NCBI RefSeq assembly: GCF_014279795.1
Contig: NZ_CP047945.1
Coordinates: 62,001 to 126,000, forward strand
Source: Synechococcus sp. PROS-7-1
GTDB taxonomy: Bacteria; Cyanobacteriota; Cyanobacteriia; PCC-6307; Cyanobiaceae
Direction: 5' to 3'
Length of the DNA: 64,000 nt
Part shown: positions 54,959 to 61,617 of the stretch, one piece after another
Layout: each line of letters starts with the position of its first letter
Position numbering within the stretch: the stretch's first letter is position 1
Position numbers and translations under genes: made by a program
The notes under the pieces: model-generated
Told to the model about the DNA's origin: nothing
The model's input: the letters and a program-made list of their open reading frames with translations, nothing else
Databases searched by the model: none

Positions 54959-56049
54959 TCGCGGGCGCTGGCCACCTGGAAGCCCTTGCGCTTGAGGTAG
55001 GCCTCTTTGCGCGCTTCGTCTTGATCGCTGTGGATCATGTCGGTCACCAGCTCCTCGAGAGTGGTAGTGGGGGTCCAGCCCAGCAGCGCCTGGGCCTGGC
55101 TTGGATCCCCGAGCAGGGTCTCCACTTCTGCCGGGCGGAAATAACGGGGGTCGATGCGCACCACCACAGCGCCGGTGTCGCTGCGGCGGCCGGTTTCCTC
55201 GATGCCGCTGCCCTCCCAGCGGATCGGACCCCAGCCCAGGGCACTGGCGGAGAGCTCAATGAAGCGGCGCACCGATTCCTGGCGGCCGGTGGCGATCACG
55301 AAATCCCGTGGCTGCTCCTGCTGGAGCATGCGCCACTGCATCTCCACGTAATCGCGGGCGTGGCCCCAGTCGCGCAGGGAGTCGAGATTGCCCATGTAGA
55401 GGCACTGATCGAGCCCGGCATCGATGCGGGCGAGACCGCGGGTGATCTTGCGCGTCACGAAGGTTTCGCCGCGGCGCGGACTTTCGTGATTAAAGAGGAT
55501 GCCGTTGCAGGCATACATCCCGTAGGCCTCGCGGTAATTCACGGTGATCCAGTAGGCGTAGAGCTTGGCCACGCCGTACGGACTGCGCGGGTGGAAGGGG
55601 GTGGTTTCCTTTTGGGGCACCTCCTGCACAAGGCCATAGAGCTCGGAGGTGGAGGCCTGATAGATGCGTGTTTTGCCTGTGAGGCCGAGGATGCGCACGG
55701 CCTCGAGGATGCGCAGGGTGCCGAGGGCATCCACGTTGGCGGTGTATTCAGGGGCCTCGAAACTCACCGCCACATGGCTCTGGGCGCCGAGGTTGTAGAT
55801 CTCATCAGGCTGTACCAGCTCGATGATGCGCTGCAGGTTGCTGCCGTCGGAGAGATCGCCGTAATGCAGGGAGAGGTGCCGATCCAGATCGTGGGGATCT
55901 TGATAGAGGTGATCGATCCGGGTGGTGTTGAAGGAGGAGGCCCGGCGCTTGATGCCGTGCACCTGGTAGCCCTTTTCCAACAGCAGTTCCGCCAGATAGC
56001 TGCCGTCCTGGCCGGTGATGCCGGTGATCAGAGCGACAGGTGGGGCCAT
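54955..56049 (-). CDS. gmd: GDP-mannose 4,6-dehydratase
   Basis: Makes GDP-4-keto-6-deoxymannose, the precursor of GDP-fucose (and of GDP-rhamnose or colitose types). The frame extends upstream to 56250, but the ATG at 56049 gives 364 residues, the family length. It contains [55 protein letters not shown] and [17 protein letters not shown]. It lies 107 bp downstream of an RTX-like gene and just past its terminator. Confidence 0.96.
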   Translation of the reverse strand: MAPPVALITGITGQDGSYLAELLLEKGYQVHGIKRRASSFNTTRIDHLYQDPHDLDRHLSLHYGDLSDGSNLQRIIELVQPDEIYNLGAQSHVAVSFEAPEYTANVDALGTLRILEAVRILGLTGKTRIYQASTSELYGLVQEVPQKETTPFHPRSPYGVAKLYAYWITVNYREAYGMYACNGILFNHESPRRGETFVTRKITRGLARIDAGLDQCLYMGNLDSLRDWGHARDYVEMQWRMLQQEQPRDFVIATGRQESVRRFIELSASALGWGPIRWEGSGIEETGRRSDTGAVVVRIDPRYFRPAEVETLLGDPSQAQALLGWTPTTTLEELVTDMIHSDQDEARKEAYLKRKGFQVASARE

Positions 56050-56100
56050 GGGCGTTGCAGATCGACAGTTTCCATCCATTGTCCCCTGCGCCAAGACAAA

Positions 56101-56125
56101 ACCCCCTGCCTGTGAGGGCAGAGGG
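56101..56125 (-). terminator. Intrinsic terminator of RTX-like gene 1
   Basis: Read on the minus strand: a 9-bp stem (one G-T pair) with a six-base loop at 56102-56125 followed by four T (complement of 56098-56101), 30 bases past the stop of the gene ending at 56156. Confidence 0.82.
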
Positions 56126-56155
56126 CATCGCGTTTGGCAGAGAGGAAGGGGTTGC

Positions 56156-56986
56156 TTAGACGCCAAAGCTGTTGAGCAGGTTGGGGTCTTGGGTGAAGGC
56201 CTGGGCGTTGCCATCGGCTGCAGCGAGGATGTCGGAGGCGGTCTGGCCAATCAGAATCTGTTCTTGATTGGGGAAGAAGCCCGGGCTCTCGAGGATGCCG
56301 GCGTACTGAGGGCCGAGATCGGTCATCACCTCCACGAGGTAGTCACCGTTGTTCCAAACCAGGTTCACATCGAAGCTGGAGTCCACCCCGGTGATCACCA
56401 GGTAATCATTTGCGGCGAAATCGGTGATGCGATCGGCTTCTGCGGCGTTGGGGGTGAGGTTGCTGAGGCCAGTGCTGCTGCTGGTGTCGGTGCGGAGCAC
56501 AAAGAAATCGCTGCCGGCACCACCTTTCATTGTGTCGGTGCCGAAGTCGCCAACCAGGAGGTCACGCTTGTTGCCGCCTTGCAGGAAGTCGTCGCCTTTG
56601 CCGCCGCGGAGAATGTTGCTTCCAAAAGCGGAGCCATAGACAAGGTCTTCTCCGAGGTCGCCAAAGAGCATGTCGTTGCCTCCTATTTTGCCGTAAATCC
56701 TGTCGTCGTCTTTGCCGCCACGCAGATAATCACGACTGCTGTTTAGGCCTTGGAGGCGGTCATTGCCTCGGTTGCCATTGGCGATGTTGTCCCAGCCGGG
56801 TGAATCAAAGCTGGTGCCGACGTAGCGATCATCGCCGCTGTGCAGCAGGGTGTACTTGCCGCGGATCAGATCCGAGGCGTCGTTGACATTGACAACATCG
56901 TTGCTGTTGGAGTAGTTGACAGTTTCGCTTTCAATTTGGAACTGGTTGGCTTCATCGGTTGCGTTGTAAATCGGAGCGAAGACCAT
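56156..56986 (-). CDS. RTX-like calcium-binding secreted protein 1
   Basis: A 276-residue acidic protein from the ATG at 56986. No Sec signal. The middle (about 70-150) has irregular nonapeptide-like repeats rich in G, D and N ([47 protein letters not shown]), which bind calcium in RTX proteins. The C-terminal third ([20 protein letters not shown] ... NGDYLVEV) is a beta-rich domain seen in cyanobacterial calcium-binding proteins, ending [10 protein letters not shown]. Likely exported by the type I system at 60-64 kb. It is nearly identical to gene 3 outside the repeats. Confidence 0.85.
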   Translation of the reverse strand: MVFAPIYNATDEANQFQIESETVNYSNSNDVVNVNDASDLIRGKYTLLHSGDDRYVGTSFDSPGWDNIANGNRGNDRLQGLNSSRDYLRGGKDDDRIYGKIGGNDMLFGDLGEDLVYGSAFGSNILRGGKGDDFLQGGNKRDLLVGDFGTDTMKGGAGSDFFVLRTDTSSSTGLSNLTPNAAEADRITDFAANDYLVITGVDSSFDVNLVWNNGDYLVEVMTDLGPQYAGILESPGFFPNQEQILIGQTASDILAAADGNAQAFTQDPNLLNSFGV

Positions 56987-57136
56987 GATGAGAAAGGGGA
57001 ATGAAGGAGAGAAGAGGTGAGGCGGAGGGGTGGAGTTGTTCCTCCGATGCACTTACTGTCGTTCGAGACTTTCTCTGGGTTGATGATCAGGATCAGGCGC
57101 GGCTGTGATCTTGCTCACAGGGGGTATTGAGGCATG

Positions 57137-57168
57137 AAAAAGCCCCCTGCTTGTGAGAGCAGAGGGCT
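57137..57168 (-). terminator. Intrinsic terminator of RTX-like gene 2
   Basis: Minus-strand hairpin with an 11-bp stem (57141-57151 with 57158-57168) and six-base loop, followed by five T (complement of 57137-57141). It lies 23 bases past the stop of the gene ending at 57191. Confidence 0.83.
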
Positions 57169-57190
57169 GACTCAGCACGGTCGTTGCGAC

Positions 57191-58051
57191 TCAGATGCCA
57201 AAAGTGTTGAGCAGGTTGGGATCGATGCCGAATGCATTCGTGTCCCCACTGGCCGCAGCGAGGATCCGATCGGCTGTGTCGCCAACCAAAATGCGAGTTT
57301 TATCGAAGCCAACTGGAGCTGTCAGTTTGCCGGCGTAGAGGCTGGTGAAATCAGGTTGGATGACTTTGATGAATATGTCCGCGCCGCTGTATTGAAGACT
57401 GATCTGGTCTGTTGAGCTGATTCCTGTCAGAACAACATAGTCCCCTTCTGTGTTGTCAAAGTCTTGGATGATATCTACTTCGGCGGCATTTGCGCTTAGG
57501 TTACTGAGGCCTGAGCTGCTGCTGGTGTCGGTGCGGAGCACAAATAAATCGCTGCCGCCGTTGCCTCTCAATTCGTCTTTGCCGAAGTCGCCGACCAGGA
57601 GGTCGCGCTTGTCATAGCCAACAAGTAAATCATTGCCTTTGCCGCCACGAACAATGTTTTCGCCAGTGAGTGAGCCGTAAACAAGGTCATCGCCTGCATC
57701 GCCTAAGACAAAATCATTGCCTCCCTCTCGCCCCCAAATATTGTCATCATCCTTGCCGCCTCGTAAAAAGTCGCGGCTGTTGTTTAGGCCCCGCATGAAG
57801 TCGGATCCTTTGTTGCCATTGGCGATGTTGTCCCAAACAGAGGAATCAAAATCAGTGCCGTAGTATTCATCTGCGCCATCATGCAACAGCACGTATTTTC
57901 CGCGGATTGCCTCAGGAAAAGCACTGTTGTCTCCAGGAAGGCCAATCACATCATTGGAGGTTGAATATTGAACAACGTTGTCAACAAAGTCAAAGACGTT
58001 TTGGGTGGATGTCGGCTTGTATTGATCGGGAAACGAAGGATTGAAGCTCAT
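57191..58051 (-). CDS. RTX-like calcium-binding secreted protein 2
   Basis: A 286-residue paralogue of genes 1 and 3 with clearly lower similarity. It has the same plan: variable N-terminus (DFVDNVVQYSTSNDVIGLPG), repeat region ([48 protein letters not shown]), conserved [18 protein letters not shown] and the end ILAAASGDTNAFGIDPNLLNTFGI. It lies between the two direct-repeat copies, with its own terminator. Somewhat more AT-rich than its sisters. Confidence 0.83.
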   Translation of the reverse strand: MSFNPSFPDQYKPTSTQNVFDFVDNVVQYSTSNDVIGLPGDNSAFPEAIRGKYVLLHDGADEYYGTDFDSSVWDNIANGNKGSDFMRGLNNSRDFLRGGKDDDNIWGREGGNDFVLGDAGDDLVYGSLTGENIVRGGKGNDLLVGYDKRDLLVGDFGKDELRGNGGSDLFVLRTDTSSSSGLSNLSANAAEVDIIQDFDNTEGDYVVLTGISSTDQISLQYSGADIFIKVIQPDFTSLYAGKLTAPVGFDKTRILVGDTADRILAAASGDTNAFGIDPNLLNTFGI

Positions 58052-58149
58052 GTGCCTTGCTTGTGCCTATGGAGCGCTCCTTAACTGTGTTGGTGGTGAG
58101 CTGAAGGGTTGGTGTGTTCCAGGAAGTTTTAAGAATTTGATGGGTCGCG

Positions 58150-58178
58150 AAAAACCCCCTGCCAGTGATGGCAGAGGG
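58150..58178 (-). terminator. Intrinsic terminator of RTX-like gene 3
   Basis: Minus-strand hairpin at 58155-58178 (9-bp stem with one G-T pair, six-base loop) followed by five T (complement of 58150-58154), 30 bases past the stop at 58209. The loop differs from copy A but the stem is preserved. Confidence 0.82.
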
Positions 58179-59173
58179 CGTCGCGTTTGGCGGAGAGGAA
58201 GGGGTTGCTTAGACGCCAAAGCTGTTGAGCAGGTTGGGGTCTTGGGTGAAGGCCTGGGCGTTGCCATCGGCTGCAGCGAGGATGTCGGAGGCGGTTTGGC
58301 CGATCAGGATCTGTTCTTGATTGGGGAAGAAGCCAGGGCTCTCAATGATGCCGGCGTACTGAGGACCACCTTCGGTGATCACCTCCACGAGGTAGTCGCC
58401 GTTGTTCCACACCAGGTTCACATCGAAGCTGGAGTCCACCCCGGTGATCACGAGGTAATCATTCGCGGCGAAATCGGTGATGCGATCGGCCTCTGCGGCG
58501 TTGGGGGTGAGGTTGCTGAGGCCAGTGTTGCTGCTGGTGTCGGTGCGGAGCACAAAGAAATCGCTGCCGGCACCACCTTTCATTGTGTCGGTGCCGAAGT
58601 CGCCAACCAGGAGGTCACGCTTGTTGCCACCAAGGAGGGTGTCATCACCTTTGCCGCCGCGGATGATGTTGCTGCCCCAGTCGGAGCCGGCGACAACGTC
58701 TTCTCCGAAGTCGCCAAAGAGCATGTCGTTGCCACCAGTGTTGCCGTAAATCTTGTCGTTGTCTTTGCCGCCACGCAGGTAGTCGCGGCTGTTCAGCCTG
58801 CCTTCAAGGTAATCATTGCCTCGGTTGCCATTGGCGATGTTGTCCCAGCCGGGTGAATCAAAGCTGGTGCCAAAGAACTGATCATCACCGCTGTGCAGCA
58901 GGGTGTACTTGCCGCGGATCAGATCCGAGGCGTTGTTCACGTCGACAACATCGTTGCTGTTGGAGTAGTTGACAGTTTCGCTTTCAATTTGGAACTGGTT
59001 GGCTTCATCGGTTGCGTTGTAAATCGGAGCGAAGACCATGATGAGAAAGGGGAATGAAGGAGAGAAGAGGTGAGGCGGAGGGGTGGAGTTGTTCCTCCGA
59101 TGCACTTACTGTCGTTCGAAACTTTCTCTGGGTTGATGATCAGGATCAGGCGCGGCTGTGATCTTGCTCACAG
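58151..59173. repeat. Long direct repeat copy B (RTX gene plus flanks)
   Basis: Counterpart of 56098-57120 (see copy A). The homology ends exactly at TTGCTCACAG (59164-59173), after which the sequence runs into the GT4 gene end; in copy A the same string is followed by GGGGTATTGA. A sharp end indicates a segmental duplication of one gene unit. Confidence 0.9.
58209..59039 (-). CDS. RTX-like calcium-binding secreted protein 3
   Basis: A 276-residue protein from the ATG at 59039. The N-terminal ~65 residues and the C-terminal ~130 residues are almost the same as gene 1. Between them the repeats differ at many positions ([58 protein letters not shown]). Predicted secreted calcium binder, probably of the type I pathway. 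Confidence 0.85.
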   Translation of the reverse strand: MVFAPIYNATDEANQFQIESETVNYSNSNDVVDVNNASDLIRGKYTLLHSGDDQFFGTSFDSPGWDNIANGNRGNDYLEGRLNSRDYLRGGKDNDKIYGNTGGNDMLFGDFGEDVVAGSDWGSNIIRGGKGDDTLLGGNKRDLLVGDFGTDTMKGGAGSDFFVLRTDTSSNTGLSNLTPNAAEADRITDFAANDYLVITGVDSSFDVNLVWNNGDYLVEVITEGGPQYAGIIESPGFFPNQEQILIGQTASDILAAADGNAQAFTQDPNLLNSFGV

Positions 59174-59190
59174 CTCGAACGCTGCCTGGA

Positions 59191-60360
59191 TCAGCTCCTG
59201 GGTGTGGTGTGGAACAGCTGCTCCAGCTTGCAGGCCATGGCCGTCACACTGAAGTGCTGGCGTACCCTCTGCTCGCCTGCCTGTTGCAGACGCAGGAGTA
59301 AATCAGGGTCGGTGGCCAGGCGCGTGAGCTGGTCGGCCAGGGCGTAGGCGTCCTCCGCTGCAAATGTCAGGCCGCTGATCTCGGGTTCGAACAGCTCTGC
59401 AGCACCGCCAGCACCGCTGCTCACCAGGGTGACACCACTGGCCATCGCTTCGGCGGCCACGATGCCAAAGGCTTCCGGGAAGATCGATGGAAACACACAG
59501 GCGTGCTGGAGCCGGAAGAAACGGGCCAGTTGGCTGCGGTTGAGTTCGCCCACGAAAGAGGTCTGCTCCTGCAGGTTGTGGCGTTCGATGTACACGTCCA
59601 TGGCGTGGGCGTAAGCGCGGGCAAAGCGTTTGCCCGCAAAGCTGGCCACGATCGGCACCCCCCGTTCCTTGAGCAGGCGCACCGCTTTCAGCAGGGTGTG
59701 CGCGCCCTTGGAGCTAATGATCAGCCCGGCAAATCCAACACGCAGCGGTTGCTGGTTGAGGCCTCCGGGGGGTGGAGGCAGCGGCCTGCCTTCGGTTGCG
59801 GCTGCACCGAATAGGTCATCACGGCATCCCGGGTACACCACGGCATCAGGATCCACGCGAAAGCCATGCCTGATCTGGGCGGCGCGCACGGCTTCACTGG
59901 CCGCCACCATGCGGTAGGAAGCCATGGGTGGAGCATGTTTGGCCTCGTAGGGCTCCACCACAAAGCCGATGTGATGGAGCACGGGCAGTCCCGCTTGCAT
60001 CAGCGTGGGTAGCAACTCCACGCCGAGAAGGTCCATATTGCCCAGCAGCACGCCATCCCAGCGGTGCCGTTGCAGCCACTGCTGCAGGCGGGCGCAGTTG
60101 CGGGCATCAATGCTTCGCCGCTTGGGCCAGTTGAACTCATGATTGATGCCGTTGCAGAAATTTCCCTTGAGCTCCAGCTGCCGTTCCACCGGTTCGCCGC
60201 TGGGCCCATGGCTGCTCGGTCCGAGATAGGGGGCATCGCCGCTCAGCACCTGGATGCGGTGGCCCCGTGCTTGCAACCCCCACACGAAATCGGCCATGGC
60301 GCGGCCGTACCCCCCCAGCTCCTGAGGGGGGTAGAGGTTGGTGATCACCAGCAGGTCCAT
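59191..60360 (-). CDS. GT4-family glycosyltransferase
   Basis: A 389-residue GT-B glycosyltransferase. The N-terminus YPPQELGGYGRAMADFVWGLQARGH is the acceptor-side glycine loop. The C-terminal domain has LRVGFAGLIISSKGAHTLLKAV and the donor motif PSIFPEAFGIVAAEAMASG with the E-x7-E pair. GC-rich. It lies four bases downstream of the HlyD-like gene on the same strand, forming an ABC-HlyD-GT operon; glycosylation of an exported product or of the surface glycan are both possible. Confidence 0.9.
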   Translation of the reverse strand: MDLLVITNLYPPQELGGYGRAMADFVWGLQARGHRIQVLSGDAPYLGPSSHGPSGEPVERQLELKGNFCNGINHEFNWPKRRSIDARNCARLQQWLQRHRWDGVLLGNMDLLGVELLPTLMQAGLPVLHHIGFVVEPYEAKHAPPMASYRMVAASEAVRAAQIRHGFRVDPDAVVYPGCRDDLFGAAATEGRPLPPPPGGLNQQPLRVGFAGLIISSKGAHTLLKAVRLLKERGVPIVASFAGKRFARAYAHAMDVYIERHNLQEQTSFVGELNRSQLARFFRLQHACVFPSIFPEAFGIVAAEAMASGVTLVSSGAGGAAELFEPEISGLTFAAEDAYALADQLTRLATDPDLLLRLQQAGEQRVRQHFSVTAMACKLEQLFHTTPRS

Positions 60361-60363
60361 GGA

Positions 60364-61617
60364 TCAGCGGAACTGCTTCACGCCATCGAGCTGTTTGGTG
60401 AACATGTCGCTCACCAGGGTGATCACGGGCCGCGAACGCAACTTGATGTTGGCGGTTACGGCCATGCCGCTTTGAAGATTGAGTTTGCGGCCACCCGATT
60501 CCACGGTCTGTTCCTTCAGGCTGATGGTGGCCGGGAACCGAGACATGCCATTGGTGCTGTCGGGAGGCAGGGCATCGGAGCCCAGCGAGGTGAGCGTGCC
60601 CTGGATGTAGCCGAATTCACCGGCAGGGAAGGAGTCCACGGCCACGGTGGCGGGAAGTCCAGGTTTGATGAAGCCCACATCACTGTTGCTGATGGCCACC
60701 TGAGCCTGCAAGCGTTCGCTGGGCACGATGTCCATCACCACCTGATCGGTGGCCACGAAACCTGAGGGGCTCACCTGCACATTGAAAATCGTGCCGCTGA
60801 TCGGAGCCTTCACCGTTCGGTAGGAGAGGGTTTCGTTGACTTGATTAAGGGTGGCTTTCAGATTGGCGAGATCCCGGTTGTTCTGGTTGATCAGGCCGGC
60901 CACGCTGCCGATCACACTCTCCCGTTCTTCATTGAGAGAGGAGATTTCGCTGGTTTGTTCCTGGATCACATTCAGTTGCTGCAGGTACTGAATGCGGGAG
61001 TAACCACCGTTTTCAAACAGCGGCTTGAGGTCGTCGGCGATCCGTTGGGAGAGCGCCAGGGTTTCACGCCGACTTTTCAGGCGCACATCGATCTGTTTGA
61101 GGCGCGCCTTGATCTGCTGGGTTTGCTGCAGGGCCGTGGTCACCTTCTCCTGCAGAGCAGGAGCAAGATTGGTGGGGGCTTCCAGGGTGGTGCCCAGGGA
61201 TTCGCTGCTGCCATTGCTGTCGAGCAGACGTTGCAGGGAGCGGTTCTGAGCCTCGAGCAGGGCGATCGTGGTGAGGGTGGATTGGCGTTGACTGCGAATC
61301 CCCTCGGCTTCCACCTCCAGCAAGGGTTGGCCGGCTGTAACGGTTTCACCGTCTCGCACCAGAACCTTGCTCACCACGCCTGAGGCTGGTGAATCCACCT
61401 CGCGCACACTGCCGGCGGGTTCCAGTTTGCCGCGCACACTGATGGTTTGATCCACTTTCGCGCTGAAACCCCAGATCAGCACCGATCCGAAGATGGCGGA
61501 GCTCAGCCACACGAGCGTCGACGACCAGTGCCGGCCCTGTTCCACAACCGCGGAACTGCCTTCCCAAGGTTTGTGACCCTTCGGGAGCGGGGTGATGGAG
61601 GTGGAGGGATCAGTCAA
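60364..61617 (-). CDS. HlyD-family type I secretion adaptor
   Basis: Periplasmic adaptor linking the inner-membrane ABC exporter to an outer-membrane channel. The 417-residue protein has a basic cytosolic start, one membrane helix (about 32-52, LVWLSSAIFGSVLIWGFSA), a lipoyl-like half (VLVRDGETVTAGQPLLEVE), a long coiled coil (about 100-255, Gln/Leu/Arg-rich) and the second half-motif APISGTIFNVQVSPSGFV followed by a beta domain. Overlaps the ABC gene by eight bases. No TolC-like gene is in the window. Confidence 0.93.
   Translation of the reverse strand: MTDPSTSITPLPKGHKPWEGSSAVVEQGRHWSSTLVWLSSAIFGSVLIWGFSAKVDQTISVRGKLEPAGSVREVDSPASGVVSKVLVRDGETVTAGQPLLEVEAEGIRSQRQSTLTTIALLEAQNRSLQRLLDSNGSSESLGTTLEAPTNLAPALQEKVTTALQQTQQIKARLKQIDVRLKSRRETLALSQRIADDLKPLFENGGYSRIQYLQQLNVIQEQTSEISSLNEERESVIGSVAGLINQNNRDLANLKATLNQVNETLSYRTVKAPISGTIFNVQVSPSGFVATDQVVMDIVPSERLQAQVAISNSDVGFIKPGLPATVAVDSFPAGEFGYIQGTLTSLGSDALPPDSTNGMSRFPATISLKEQTVESGGRKLNLQSGMAVTANIKLRSRPVITLVSDMFTKQLDGVKQFR

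Larger units (their letters stand above)
56098..57120. repeat. Long direct repeat copy A (RTX gene plus flanks)
   Basis: The 1023 bp from 56098 to 57120 matches 58151-59173 without net indels (constant offset 2053). Each copy includes the terminator hairpin, the whole RTX-like gene and about 135 bp upstream. Identity is high by eye. The ends are nearly identical, with substitutions concentrated in the middle (RTX repeats). The pair brackets the middle RTX gene. Confidence 0.9.

Noticed and set aside
56156-59039. Diversity-generating retroelement acting on the RTX genes
   Set aside because: No reverse transcriptase, template repeat or adenine-specific pattern is visible.
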